Shown here in pieces: positions 11,737 through 24,722 of a DNA stretch of 64,000 bases (positions within the stretch are counted from its first letter, which is position 1; each line of letters starts with the position of its first letter). The notes below the pieces were generated by a model. That model made no database searches and was not told the origin of the DNA. It saw only the letters and a program-made list of their open reading frames with translations. The stretch is from Sinohyriopsis cumingii. Its lineage: Eukaryota; Mollusca; Bivalvia; Unionida; Unionidae. The DNA lies in the NCBI GenBank assembly GCA_028554795.2, contig CM068827.1, positions 138,514,493 through 138,578,492 of the forward strand, read 5' to 3'. The translations under genes and the position numbers were made by a program.

Positions 11737-13494
11737 CCGTATTTACTTGTGTATAAGCCCATTCGCGTATTAGCCGACCCCCCCCCCCAACTTATCAGGT
11801 ATAAACACTAAAAAGTGCATGACCCGCGTAAAAGCCGAGTTACTACTCTGATGCATCTCAAGATGCACGAGGTAAGTTCTAAATGCATTTGTTTAGGCAA
11901 ACTTGTATTTTAAAAAATTACATGTATACTTGCGGTTGGCGTGCATGATTATTAAAAAGAAATTGTATAAACTTGTTTGAAAGTAATTTATTTAATTTTC
12001 TGTTTCTTATAAAGTTTCAGAAATAATGCTTCAAAAATTATGCTAATACCATAAAAGCGGAGTTGTAGTTTGCTTTGATGTAAGTGACCTTACACCATAC
12101 CTGTCAACTTTCACACCAGGAGTGAAAAAAATCTCCCGATTTTTGGGGTCACTCCACACCTACCTCCCAATTTCATAATATCTTCCGATGTTTGTAGAGA
12201 ACTCCTGATTATTACATTATGTCTTCGATTTTCATTTCTTCTAAACAAGAAAAGTCCTACATGTTCTGTTGTATCACCTGTGAATTATTGTTGGATGAAA
12301 TAATTATTTTAGTATAAGGCATTCGCTTCTTCACTAAATAGAATGCTACGTTTAAACATTATTCACATAAATTAATGATTATTATTACTTCTACAATAAT
12401 ACAAAAATAAAAAAATAAACCAGAACAAAATGATAAACCACAACAATAAAATTGTCCACAATTAATTTCAGTTTCAAGAATAATCACTACTAATGAAGTA
12501 AGCCCATATGCTATAGCTCCATTCCCACGAAAGAAACTTGCAAAAGTAAACACCTGGTATTTATATACTGTATATACCAATGTTAATCTGGTATAGTTAC
12601 CAGTCAAAATTCCCTCTTATCACAAGCCAGTTTCAGGTTTTTAATGATTAAGTGGCCTGTACTGCTGTCGCAAAAAGACAAATTCGCTGATAATCAACAT
12701 AGGAGACACCGAGCTATCAAGCTTTCCACTGTGTGGAAAGTTATGATGTTTGTTCAGCTAAAACACAAAACTAAAATTGATTGATGTTGATCTTAGTTAT
12801 CTCTGAGATTTTTAACCTTTATTATTACCACACTACGTGAACATGCAAATTATGATGGTTATGTGCCTTGTACAAATAAATGTGCGTACCTTTTTTTAAA
12901 ATATTACCTCAATTTGTAGGATTGCTTATATCATTGAAAATGAGTAACTTGTGAGCGCGTGATTCAACATAAATGAAGCTAGCTGAAATGTTATATGGAA
13001 AAATGCAATTTGGTCAAAACAATGGATAAAGCAAAATCTGCATCAATGTTTGGGAATAAGTAAGGATTTAAGTGATGCTATGCACGCTTTGCACTGTGTA
13101 AGTACTATACATTATAGTTCAGCATGGTCTCCCTGGTAAACTCAATAGGCCCACGAATTATGAAGTCTGTATTTACCTTTATTTAACTTCATGTTGGAAA
13201 AATAAGAAAATATACACATGCAAAATAATAACAAAATCAATCAAAGTACTTTATAACAGTTTAATAATTGATTGGTCACCGAAAGTTACATTTTTTTTAC
13301 ATGGGTATGTCTTAAGAAACAGGAACAAATTATTGTTCTGTGTCCCAAGATTTACAGCCATTACAGTAGTCAACAAAAAGACCTAAAGACTGTTAAGTTT
13401 ACACATTGGCCCGCAGATAAGCTGACCCCCCCCCCCCCTTCTTCCAGGTCTTTATTTTTCCTAAATTATTTGGCTTGTACGTGAGTATATATGG
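11737..13494. mobile_element. TIR DNA transposon, about 1.76 kb, non-autonomous
   Basis: The left end reads CCGTATTTACTTGTGTATAAGCC and the right end, on the opposite strand, reads CCATATATACTCACGTACAAGCC, giving imperfect terminal inverted repeats. Each is followed inward by a C homopolymer ('gacccccccccc' about 11770, and again about 13425-13437). The flanks (taa/taa) fit a TA-type target duplication but are weak. Only a short antisense frame (12359-12607) is open inside, with no transposase motif, so the copy is non-autonomous. A decayed related end may occur near 21,490-21,590. Confidence 0.75.
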
Positions 13495-14417
13495 TAATCA
13501 TTTTGGACTGCCTTGAAAATATTCTCATTTACCTCAATGATTGGGTTACCCATTAATAATAAATTTATATCTTTAATATGGAGCAAAATTCATATTGTTT
13601 GGTTTCTGAGGGTAAATATTTTGCACAGTCTAAGAAAATGATTTGCGGTTTCTTTTTCACTGCATGATCATCTGTTGCTAACTGACATGGTTTTGAAAAA
13701 ATCATAATTTAATAAATTACAACCAAGTCGATGTTTTGTGTGCATATTTTGTGCTGATCTGTTTCCTTGATACTAATGGATTCTGACATTTTCTTGGTTC
13801 TTGTTTAAGTGTGAGTTAAAAGAGTATAAGAATAGGCTGTTTTGAATTTTCAATGCAACGGACTTTGGTGATAATGAACTTCATTAGAGATTTGTCCAAA
13901 GGGTATATCAGAAAATTGTCAGTTATGTACTTGGGCCAAACCAAATTCCAGATGTATCCTTCAGCCATGCCATGATTGTGTTTGTAAAGATACTGCATGC
14001 CAGAGTTCTTTTAATTATTAAAATTTTCAATCTCGTCAGTGAAATGTTTGAGACCAGTACGTCACTTTGAACCTGAGCTTGGTGTTAAATATGAGTCCAG
14101 TGTTCATGCTAGTTGGACAAAAAGAAACATCATGCCAGTCAGCACCCCATTTCAGTGATATTTTGAAATTAAAGGCAGAATAACAAGCTGAATTGAAATG
14201 CAGAAAAGTTAAAAGAACAGTACAATATTCATGTCTTTTCACAAACAGTTTTTCCCTGCAGAATCTTGTGTTACAAATCTATGTAGCCAGTATGGGTTAA
14301 GATACATTTAAGAACCAAAAAACAGAAATTTATGATGTAAAGATTTTTATTTGATCAAAATACCTCTCTCTGAACAAGCACACTATGTCATTAATGTACT
14401 TTAAATCTTGATACAGC

Positions 14418-14602
14418 ATTATGGAACAGATAGTAAATATGGCATGGTAGTCAGTAAAGCACTGATTCAAAAATGTGAAACTTTGGCAGTTGGCAGAGTT
14501 TATGATAGTGAAAATGTTTATTTTGAGCTGAAGTATCGAAAGGATGATACTGTGAGCTGTGGCAACATAACCATAAACTTCAGTTTTCAAACTTGTTCCA
14601 GC
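14418..14602 (+). other. Unassigned open frame in intron
   Basis: An open stretch preceded by an acceptor-like 'gatacag' reads HYGTDSKYGMVV, then KCETLAVGRVYDSENVYFE and GNITINFSF. It has no Met near its start and does not fit the intron phase cleanly (the last possible donor would leave phase 1 before a phase-0 exon). It could be a relic of another gene or mobile element, or chance. I do not recognise it. Confidence 0.25.
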
Positions 14603-15785
14603 TGGCTATGTATATGCATCTTCAGACAGTGAAATGGGTTCAGAATATTCATGCAGAGTTAAGAAACATGAAGCATAGAAACATCAAAAGATTAATGCTT
14701 GAGCAACTAGAGACGACATCCTTCAATGATTTTGATTTCAGTGGGGTTCAAACAGAATGAAGCAGTTAGAAAGGGGTATGGATATTAAAATGTTAGGTAA
14801 ATAATGAACTATGGTGTTTCCTTGGCACACACACCCCCCCGGTTCTACTTCCCCCATATTTTTACCAACCATTACCAATATATACTGTTAACTCACCAAA
14901 CAGCTAGTCAACAGAAATTTTCATTATGGAAATGGGGAGTTCTCTGTCCTCTTGTCAGCTGTTTATATGTTGGAGAATCTCAGTACATGCACAGTCCATG
15001 TTAGGATGTGATTTAGGTGGAATAGTCACATTAGAGTCCGTCATATCACCTTGCATTGATTTCATGACATTATCACCTTACTGTTTTGTTTCAGTACAGT
15101 GCATTAGTAATTAAAGCAAATGTTGACTTCTGCATCAATTTTCCCTTCAGGTGGTAAATGGAAAAAGAAGTCTTATATTCTGGATCCATTTTTTGGTGCT
15201 AATTTTTTAGTTATAAATTATACCAGAAATTAGTTGCTATATACAGTATTTCCACTGACAATTCACTTACATTGAAAAACAAGTAAAGAATTTAATTTTT
15301 ATTACCTAATCTGAAGAAAATAATGGACATATCTAGGTCAATTACTAATAAAAGTAATAATTTTTATCTAATATTTCATCATAAACTTCTGACAAGAGGA
15401 CTTCTGCAATGGAAATGTTGCTGCTGATTGACTAACCTATGTTCAGAGTTACAGTTTTATGTTATACAGCATCTATGGTGAAGCAAAATAAGAAAAGTGT
15501 TAATATTTTTATAAACATTCAATATTTTTTCATAATTTTAATAATTTGACATGAAAATATGCAAAAAGTGTCTAAAGTGGCTATTTTTTATATTTGGCAC
15601 CAATTCACCCTATTTTTGTCAGCTTTGCCTGTTCTGGCTGGGAAGGTAATTTCATCTCGATATAGAGTCCAGTTTTGACCTAGACTTAATATGATTAAAT
15701 ACATTTAAGGAAATGCCAAGCTTTTGTATGATTAAGATGACTTCTTATAAAGAAACAGGTACAGTTATTGTTATGATCTTGTAGT

Positions 15786-15972
15786 ACATGTAACAGATAT
15801 GAATGGAATAATGGTAACATGTAACAGATATGAATGGAATAATGGTAACATGTAACAGATATGAATGGAATAATGGTAACATGTAACAGATATGAATGGA
15901 ATAATGGTAACATGTAACAGATATGAATGGAATAATGGTAACATGTAACAGATATGAATGGAATAATGGTAA
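15786..15972. repeat. 31-bp minisatellite x 6
   Basis: Six nearly perfect copies of a 31-bp unit containing 'catgtaacagatatgaatgg'. The near-identity indicates recent expansion. Confidence 0.95.
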
Positions 15973-16106
15973 AAGTTCTGATAAGATAAGATGTATTAAC
16001 CTTCAGTTGGGATATTAACCTTTAGTTGGGATATTTCAAAACAAAATTTCTGGGACCACAACAGAAATAGGGGCCACCAGGCAGCTGTATTTAATAAGGC
16101 AGAATC

Positions 16107-16236
16107 ATTCCTGCATTATACACTTGACCACTCCTACCCATGGGTCATTTCCTGCATTATACACTTGACCACTCCTACCCATGGGTCATTTCCTGCATTA
16201 TACACTTGACCACTCCTATCCATGGGTCATTTCCTT
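16107..16236. repeat. About 40-bp minisatellite x 3
   Basis: Three near-perfect copies of a unit containing 'ttcctgcattatacacttga' and 'ctcctacccatgggtca'. Confidence 0.93.
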
Positions 16237-17387
16237 AGATGGGTCATGAGATGAATGTGTAGAAGGCTTCTGAGTTCAAGTTTTGATTCCATCTCTTACT
16301 ACCTCATTGGTGACTCGGGGAACACTTTTCTAACATCAGTGCTGTTCTCATCATTGTTGTTGTTGTAGGTGGTTTACATTAGCTCAGTCCTCTAACAGCC
16401 ATAAAATTGCTTGGTCTGTTTATCTTGAAGGGTACTGCTTACGACAGGCATAAGTAGCCCACAGTGACTTTTTGTGTTCAAGTGATTATGTTAAGTTTTG
16501 CATTTAACTACAACCGGTAAATGTAGGTCACTTTCAGCATTATCCAGTTAAGTTTTCAGTGTGACATCATAACATCTTCTTGTACATATAGTCTCAATCA
16601 ATGTTCAACAGTTATTTGATTTTGCTGCCACAATAAGAAACATGGATCTGTTTGGTCCTCCAAAGGTGTCTTTTAGTGGTTACTTCAATAACACATGCAC
16701 CCATCATCAAAGGAAGCTGACTACAGTCTTCAATAGAAACAAATAACCTTTTGTCAAAGGAAGTCAGCACCAGACTTAAATAAAATCAATGGAATCTGAT
16801 AGATTGTTGCATTTTCCAAAGTGACTGGAACTTGTTTCTTGTGCCTTGAAGTTACATTTTTGTAGGGAATAAAATATGCTTACAGTTGCTACCAACGGTG
16901 GCATAATATGCAAATTAAATTTCCAATCTTTTCAAACCACAGATTTATGTCCGTCGAGTTAACTGAAGATGGGGTATCTTGCATAGATATTGGTTAAACT
17001 TTTAATTTGTTCTAGTTTTCATTTTCCTATCAGTTGCCTCATCCCTCAGCAAGATGATACTGTCTCCAACTGAACAAAAACTAGGCTAATTTAAGTACAT
17101 GTAGCATGTAAACAGCTGTAGCCTTGTGCTACTTGCAACAATTGTAGTGAATTGTTAAGTGATAATCGGATATAGATCAAAATGAAGACTGTCAATTAAA
17201 AACAAAAATGTGTTTGTGTTTTCCAGTGGGATGTGAGTCATACATGAAGTTTATGATGTGATCTATACTTGAATTCATGGATTTATTATATATAATTACA
17301 ATACTTAACAGGTTATGGACTGTACTACACAAATGTAAGTTGTCAATATACAAGTGTTTTTCTGACTAGTTTGTCTTCATTTAATCA

Positions 17388-18955
17388 AAATCACACTGCA
17401 CAGTCTTATTTCCATTTTCAACACAGTACACTGCAGTCTTATTTCCAGTTTCAATACAGCACACTACACAGTCTTATTTCCATTTTCAACACAGTACACT
17501 GCACAGTCTTATTTCCATTTTCAACATCACACACTGCACAGTCTTATTGCCATCTTCAACACAATACACTGCAGTCTTATTTCCATTTTCAACACAGTAC
17601 ACTGCAGTCTTATTTCCATCTTAAATACAGCACACTGCACAGTCTTATTTCCATTGTCAATGCAGTATACTGCACAGTCCTATTTCATCTTCAATACAGC
17701 ACACTGCACAGTCTTATTTCCATCTTCAACACAGCACACTGCAGTCTTATTTCCATCTTCAATACAGCACAATGCAGCTTTTATTTCCACCTTCAACACA
17801 GCACACTGCAGTCTTATTTCCATTGTCAACGCAGTACACTGCACAGTCCTATTTCCATCTTCAATACAGCACACTGCACAGTCTTATTTCCACCTTCAAC
17901 ACAGCACACTGCAGTCTTATTTCCATCTTCAACACAGTACACTACATAGTCTTATTTCCATCTTCAACACAGCACACTAGTCTTATTTCCATTTTCAATA
18001 AAGCACACTGCACAGTGTTATTTCCATCTTCAATACAGTACACTGCAGTCTTATTTCCATCTTCAACACAGTACACTGCAGTCTTATTTCCATTTCCAAA
18101 ACAGCACACTGCAGTCTTATTTCCATTTTCAATACAGCACACTGCAGTCTTATTTCCATCTTTAACACAGCACACTCTGCAGTCTTATTTCCATCTTCAA
18201 AACAGCACACTGCAGTCTTTTTTCCTTCTTCAATACAGCACACTAGTCTTATTTCCATCTTCAGCACAGCACACAGACTGCAGTCTTATTTCCATCTTCA
18301 ATACAGCACACTGCACAGTCTTATTTCCACCTTCAACACAGCACACTGCAGTCTTATTTCCATCTTCAACACAGTACACTACATAGTCTTATTTCCATCT
18401 TCAACACAGCACACTAGTCTTATTTCCATTTTCAATACAGCACACTGCACAGTCTTATTTCCATCTTCAACACAGTACACTACATAGTCTTATTTCCATC
18501 TTCAACACAGCACACTAGTCTTATTTCCATTTTCAATACAGCACACTGCACAGTCTTATTTCCATCTTCAACACAGTACACTGCAGTCTTATTTCCATCT
18601 TCAACACAGTACACTGCACAGTCTTATTTCCATTTTCAACACAGCACACTGCAGTCTTATTTCCATCTTTAACACAGCACACTGTGCAGTCTTATTTCCA
18701 TCTTCAAAACAGCACACTGCAGTCTTTTTTCCTTATTCAATACAGCACACTAGTCTTATTTCCATCTTCAGCACAGCACACAGACTGCAGTCTTATTTCC
18801 ATCTTCAACACAGCACACTGCACAGTCTTATTTCCATCTTCAACACAGCACACTGCAGTCTTATTTCCATCTTCAACACACCACACTGCACAGTCTTATT
18901 TCCATCTTCAACACAGCACACTGCACAGTCTTTATTCCACCTTCAAAACAAGCAC
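17388..18955 (+). repeat. 1.6 kb minisatellite, 32-38 bp units
   Basis: About forty-five units of variable length built on 'agtcttatttccatcttcaa' followed by 'cacagcacactgc(ac)'. Units alternate between forms with 'ctgcac', 'ctgc' and 'ctag', and higher-order blocks recur (compare about 18150-18400 with 18655-18870). The long open frames through it are a by-product of unit composition, not genes. It ends 28 bp before a true exon whose junction resembles the unit. Confidence 0.95.
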
Positions 18956-18982
18956 ACTATAATATTTTATTTTCTACTTCAG

Positions 18983-19137
18983 AATGATACACTGTATGTG
19001 GGCTCTGACAAATCAGTGGACCAGTTTAAACTGGACAGTTGTGACTATACCACCATAGATGTGTGTGGAGAGGATCCCTACTGTGTCTGGTGTGGTCTCT
19101 GTTCTGGAAGCTGTGTTGCAGCCAAACAGGCTTCAAA
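18983..19137 (+). CDS. Semaphorin-like gene, exon: Sema end and PSI start
   Basis: Acceptor ctacttcag/ and donor /gttaga (a weak but GT donor). The exon is phase 0 in and phase 2 out. It reads NDTLYVGSDKSVDQFKLDSC, the last Sema strand ('LYVGS') running into the PSI domain, then DVCGEDPYCVWCGLCSGSC. The DPYCVW motif is the hallmark of semaphorin and plexin PSI domains. The cysteine pattern is diverged from the usual C-x5-C-x2-C start: only one cysteine precedes the CGEDPYC block closely. The donor is confirmed by the frame of the next exon. Confidence 0.85.
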
Positions 19138-20219
19138 GTTAGACACTTATTTATGCATAATATGCATCTATTGTAGACAGTACAGATCCAAATCTCCTTT
19201 TATATGCAGTTTGCAAGTGGGCATGTACAATTCAAAACAAGCAAATAGCTGTGCAAAGTGGATAATAGACATACTAAGTAAAAATAAGTTCATACAGGTT
19301 TTCCATTGTCATTGTATCAGAAGTTAGCATCTGTAAAGTTAAATTAAAACATACCTTAAGATAACGAATTCTATCTGTCAACAATTAATATGTAACTATT
19401 TAGAACGTAGCACAATAATTTATCTTTTTTGTTTACTCCACATATCTCTGTTACTTTTTCCCTTCTTGCTTTCTTTCCATTTGTAAATTGTTTGTTTTGT
19501 TATACACTGTAAAATCTGGTTTGTAATTATAGAAATTTGACCAATAGTTATATTTTTGTGCATTTCATTATTGATAAATGCATATAAACAGGATGCTCAT
19601 ACACAGTCAATAATTTAAAAAATAAATGTATATATCACTCATTGTAATGCGCATCATTATAACATGATTCTAGATACAACACAGTACTGCTATGGGCATG
19701 AGGACCAAAATTAACATTTAATTTTGTTTTTAAATGTTCATCATCTATTACCTTAACTTTTAAGTAAGAAAAAGTTATTCTTGTGTATGTTTTGCTGATA
19801 ACCATGTCCAATTATATTTATTTGTTATATGTCAAGTTACACCTTTACGTCAAGTTTCACAGAAAGCTTCAGTTACAAATGCTGTGAAATGAGATATTCT
19901 GTATTATCATACTTGTTTGTGCCAATATTCACTTGTAAATTGTGCAAAAAGTGGACATCAATCACTTAGAGTAATCAGTAGAGCAAACAACATAGACCCT
20001 GATTTGCTGGCAGATAATGTGACAGCAGAGTTGGACCTGACTTTTATGTGAATATGTATGGTAATATGACATGCCATTTTTACAAAGATTTAGTTATTTC
20101 AGAATAATTCATAATAAGATCTGCATGTGATACCATTGTGTCATTTCAGTTTGGTAAAAATGTGTGAATTTTTTCTTGCCAACCTGTTTAATGGTTTCAT
20201 TATATTTTTTCCTCTTTAG
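19138..20219 (+). other. Intron
   Basis: A 1.1 kb AT-rich intron without recognisable elements. About 19950-20060 resembles 49890-50040 ('gcaaacaa.ata.accctgat.tgc.agc'), an old dispersed repeat. Confidence 0.6.
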
Positions 20220-20308
20220 CTGTTCAGGATCATTTAGGATCAGTGATGTTCCATCAGACATGACAGTTCATCAGTATCTTACTGAAAGAAAAAATTGTAA
20301 ATTATACA
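20220..20308 (+). CDS. Semaphorin-like gene, exon: PSI domain end
   Basis: Acceptor cctctttag/ and donor /gtgagt, phase 2 in and phase 1 out. Reads CSGSFRISDVPSDMTVHQYL then ERKNCKLY. The first cysteine closes the PSI domain and NCKLY leads to the Ig-like domain. An alternative AG eight bases downstream (ctgttcag) would put the exon out of frame, so 20220 is chosen. Confidence 0.75.
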
Positions 20309-20874
20309 GTGAGTATATTTTGTCTTGTTTCATTTTTGCGTGTTTGGCAGTGACTGCTCTATAGCCTCATTAGCTTTCATAGCTTTATTATAATAATAGT
20401 ACTTTATGTATGTGATTTTACTATAGAAATTGGGGATAGCACCCAGTTCCTGATTCAGAATGTGTAGGGTATTTATGTCCCGAAAATGTATGCCAAAAGC
20501 TGTGTGTAAATTGTCATCATCATCAAGCCTGCACGTGCCAGGTAGAGTTCCACAAGTTCTTGTGCATGTTTGACCTTATTTACTTGTCTTGTTAATACAT
20601 TACCCTCTTTGTTTTCTTGAATGACAATCCTATAATTGAGCTGTGAGTTGGATACTTGCTCAGTCTCAAGTAATAGAGGGTGGTTATTTGGACTCCCTGT
20701 GATCTTTATATGTGTTAAGTTGCAGCCATTAGTAAATATCACAGACAGTATGATCAAAGTGTTTATTTCAGAGCCCAAGCTCAGTCTCTATATAAGCAAA
20801 CACACATGACAGTGAATCTGAGGAATCGGAGATGAAGGATATTTACAGACTATGATGGTGATTTAAAATGACTA

Positions 20875-21120
20875 AAGGCTTTCAGAACTGTATTGTGAGA
20901 CAACAAGGATAAATTCTTAGACTTTGTAGCAGATGACACTAGATAGTGAGATTTACAGGCTTTCGGAACTGTATCGTGAGACAACAAGGATGAATTCTTA
21001 GACTTTGTAGCAGATGACACTAGAGAGTGAGATTTACAGGCTTTCAGAACTATTGTGAGTCAAGAAAGGATGAATTCTTAGACTTTGTAGCAGATGACAC
21101 TAGGTAGTGAGATTTACAGG
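20875..21120. repeat. About 80-bp tandem triplication
   Basis: Three copies of a unit containing 'acaaggatgaattcttagac' and 'tttgtagcagatgacacta', with small indels between copies. Confidence 0.9.
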
Positions 21121-21599
21121 ATACTGTAAATGACAAATATATCAGACTTAAATTTCGTTATTTATTCATAAGACATGTTCAATTGGCACATTATGGAATA
21201 TTGTGAATCTGATCCTTATTTACTGTTTTTATACTGGTATGTGACCTATAATTAAATTTGTGTTATCTTATAAATTGATTTAAAATGTCAAGCATTATGG
21301 ATTTTAATGGATTTAATAAGGACCAACTGTAAATTGTCAATTTATATGTGACATTTTTCACTCATTTGTATTCTCTACTGGTTTTGTCATTATTTTTCTA
21401 TTAGTTGATCTATCCAGTTTTGCTTGTTTATTTTTCCAAAACTCCAACTCACTGCAACAAGCTACTACATCAGATGGATTTGACTTGTAAAATACACCCT
21501 GACTTATATGTAGGTCAGAGAGAAATTGTTTTTTTGTAACCTTAAAAGGGGGAAGTCAGCTTATAATTGAATACATATGGTATGTCAAAGTGATGGAGG

Positions 21600-22820
21600 A
21601 ATTCCCATGTGGTCTCTCTGTCTACACTCTCAATGGCTATTTCAAAGTCTATAAAGTTTAAGTACAAAGCAAGACTGACATTCTAGGAACTGTTCAATCT
21701 TGATTCTGAAATCAGCTGTCTGGTCTGTGTAGGACATTTCTCCTCTAAATCCAGCTTGCTCTGGATGGAGTATTTGGTCTACTGCCTTCGTTAGCTTTTC
21801 AAGGATGATGCAGGTCAGGATTTTGCTAGAACAGACATCAGTTGGTTTCCTTTCTTGGATTGCTTGACTAAGTGGCCATTTCTCCATTCAGTGGGGATGT
21901 CCTGTTTTGTTTCCCAGATTTTTCAAAGCAGAGTATTCAGGATCTTTACTGATTTGTTCAGAATGGGCTTTAATTAATGCTTGTAGAGATATGTGTATGC
22001 TATTGGGTCCAGCTGCCTGCTGCTTTTTCATCTGTTTTAGTGCTTTATTGATTTTTGTCATTATGGGAGGGCTGTGTTTATGCTGAGCACTGTCTCTGCA
22101 GGTGTTATTTCTGGTAGCAGGAAGTTGAATAGTTCTTGAAAATACATAGTTCATCTGGCTCTCAGTTCTGCTTCCTTGATGATCACCTTTCCAGACTTAC
22201 TGTTTATCGGATTGGTCAGACACCTGCTCTTGCCAGACTATTGGATTGGTCAGACTTACCCTCTTGCCAGACTATTGGATTGGTCAGACTCTTTATTTTC
22301 CATTAAGCTGTTGATTTCCATGATCATTTCTTTTCCTATGTTATTTTAGCCAGCTTTACATTTATATCTTCCATTATGATCTTGTGTCTCTTTTTGGGGC
22401 CTGATCTAGTACACCCTGCAATCTTTCATAGAAGCAGTATTTCTGATGATAAATAGCGTTGTTTGTGGATGCATAAAACTGGATGATTGTAACCTTTCTG
22501 TCAGTAATAATCTGCAATGAAAATAATTCCCAATCTGTCAATAATAATGTGCAGTGAAAATAGTTCCCAATCTGTCAGTAATAATCTGCAATGAAAATAG
22601 TTCCCACTCTGTCATGGTTTTAGCCATGTTTGTTGATGTTGTGATGTCCACTCCTGTGTCTTTATGGCCTGAGTATATAATGTGCTCACTACTGGAAAGA
22701 GTTGTGGCCAGAGCCATTGATCTGCTCTTCCAGTTGGATACACATGGTATCTTCTCATTTCCTGGGTTACTTGCGCTACTTTTCTGGTCTTGTACATGGT
22801 ATAAACATTCCAGGATCCAA
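21600..22820 (-). pseudogene. Non-LTR retrotransposon EN/RT relic
   Basis: Read on the minus strand, the order is as in a LINE. An endonuclease piece comes first (TMYKTRKVAQVTQEMRRY then KTQEWTSQHQQ, about 22797-22612). Then comes a linker and the RT N-terminus (KALKQMKKQQAAGPNSIH, about 22060). RT blocks follow (SSKILTCIILEKLTKAVDQ then HPEQAGFRG, about 21840-21740), and a decayed 'NFIDFE'-like block near 21650. Multiple stops and frameshifts separate the pieces, and both ends are missing. I cannot fix the clade; RTE/CR1-like groups with this APE-RT layout are candidates. Confidence 0.8.
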
Positions 22821-23170
22821 TTCTAGAAGATTTGTCAGTAATATGACTTCCTTTTGAACTTTACCAGATTGCATCCTAAATCTCCCTGAGACACCTTACA
22901 GATTCAGGTGAATTTGCTGAATTGCTAAAGTTTCTGTGATAATTGGTTATCTGCAGAGGTGATTGGCCTGTCCTGCTTCACCAGGGCCCTAACTGTTAGC
23001 CAGCTCATTTCATTGTGGATCTAGGCAGACCATAATGGCTGCTGTGGTGGTCCAGAGAGATAAACCCTCCAATATACTTTGCTTTGTCTAATGATCCCCT
23101 ACTTTTCACAGTTCCTACCTCCCATGGCAAGGATGAGAGGTTGATAGACCTGTCAACCTATAAGATGTGT

Positions 23171-23410
23171 GTGTGTTTTTTTGATTTTTAATGTAGCTTC
23201 AACAATTTTTCAGTCATATCGCTACAATGTCTGCATTGTGGCAGTTTCTAGAGTTGTCTAGCACCCAGTCACATTATCCTGACACCAGGCCGACCAGTCC
23301 TAACACTAACCTCTTAATGCTGAGCGTCTAGCAAGGCAGCTGTTTGTTCCATTTTTAGAAGTCTTTGGTATGACTCAGCTATGGTTGAACCTGCATCTGA
23401 ACTGGATTCT
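23171..23410 (-). mobile_element. tRNA SINE family 1, antisense copy
   Basis: The reverse complement of the family-1 body and tail is clear ('tttttaatgtagcttcaacaa' through 'taacctcttaatgctgagcg'). The tRNA head is decayed toward 23400. No clean target duplication was found. Confidence 0.8.
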
Positions 23411-23669
23411 GTCATCACTAGGCTTCTGGAGCGGTCCCCACAGGATTTGACTCTAAGTCTTATGGAAATGACCCTTAAAATTTAGAATAATAGCAACACT
23501 TATGGAAATAATGATTGTTGCAGTAATATCTGGTTACTTGCTTGTTTGATTTGAATATAGGTTTCATGTTAGATTCAGTGGAATTGGTGATGAATATAGA
23601 CTAGTATAGACTACCATTATTACCATGTGCCTGAAAGACATTGCTAGAAGAAAAGGGAGAGAATTCAGT

Positions 23670-24722
23670 TTAGCAGGGAGTATCTGTACATCATGGCACA
23701 ACCCTGTGACAATTCAATAAGCAGGGAGTATCTGTATGTCATGGCACAACCCTGTGACAATTCAGTTTAGCAGGGAGTATATGTACATCATGGTGGGGCC
23801 CTGAGTGGTCTAAAGCGCTCTCCGTTACAGATCACTGCCATCTCACCTCTGTCTGCGTGGGTTCGAGTCTTGGATTCGGCTAATGTGGGTATGTGAGAAA
23901 GCTTGCCAGTAGCTTCTCGTGGGTCGGTGGTTCTTTCTGGGGTTTTCTCTGGTTCTTCCTCCACCATTAATACTGGCCACCATGTATAGCCTATCGTGTG
24001 CTGAAAAATGGCGTTAAACCCTACAACAACAACAACAGCTGTACATCATGTCACAACCCTGTGACAATTCAGTTTAGCAGGGAGTATCTACATCATGTCA
24101 CAACCCTGTGACAATTCAGTTTAGCAGGGAGTGTCTGTACATCATGTCACAACCCTGTGACAATTCAGTTTAGCAGGGAGTGTCTGTAGATCATGGCACA
24201 ACCCTGTGACAATTCAGTTTAGCAGGGAGTATCATGGCACAACCCTGTGACAATTCAGTTTAGCAGGTAGTATCATGGCACAACCCTGTGACAATTCAGT
24301 TTTGCAGGGAGTATCTGTACATCATGGCACAACCCTATGACTATTCAGTTTAGCAGGGAGTATCTGTACATCATGGCAGAACCCTGTGACAATTCAGCTT
24401 AGTAGGGAGTATCTGTACATGTCACAACCCTGTGACAATTCAGTTTAGCAGGGAGTATCTGTAGATCATGGCAAAACCCTGTGACAATTCAGTTTAGCAG
24501 GGAGTATCATGGCACAACCCTGTGACAATTCAGTTTAGCAGGTAGTATCATGGCACAAACCTGTGACAATTCAGTTTAGCAGGGAGTATCTGTACATCAT
24601 GGCACAACCCTGTGACTATTCAGTTTAGCGGGGAGTATCTGTACATCATGGCACAACCCTGTGACAATTCAGCTTAGTAGGGAGTATCTGTACATCATGG
24701 CACAACCCTGTGACAATTCAGT
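23670..24722. repeat. 49-bp minisatellite, about 16 copies, SINE inside
   Basis: Units of 'acaaccctgtgacaattcag' plus 'tttagcagggagtatctgtac' and 'atcatggc', some with the 'ctgtacatc' part deleted. The array is split by a family-2 SINE at 23793-24039, so array expansion both predates and postdates that insertion. Confidence 0.93.
23793..24039 (+). mobile_element. tRNA-like SINE, family 2, intact copy
   Basis: A head with 'gtggtctaaagcgctctccg' (A-box region) and 'gggttcgagtct' (B box), a body with 'gccagtagcttctcgtgggt', and a (caa)n tail. It is flanked by tgtacatcatg at 23782-23792 and 24040-24050. Because that sequence is also part of the host minisatellite, the flanks are suggestive rather than proof of a target duplication. 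Confidence 0.9.

Larger units (their letters stand above)
10954..18982 (+). other. Intron
   Basis: An 8 kb intron. Contents: short direct duplications (11150-11260 and 11460-11605), a decayed family-2 SINE, a 1.76 kb TIR transposon, an unassigned open frame near 14.4 kb, minisatellites at 15.8, 16.1 and 17.4-18.96 kb. The stretches 13.5-14.4 kb, 14.6-15.7 kb and 16.25-17.37 kb show nothing recognisable beyond AT-rich sequence. Confidence 0.6.

Noticed and set aside
17371..18962. Long overlapping open frames of about 200 residues on both strands
   Set aside because: They follow the minisatellite unit (repeated 'HCTVLFPSS' patterns in all frames) and have no domain or start context.
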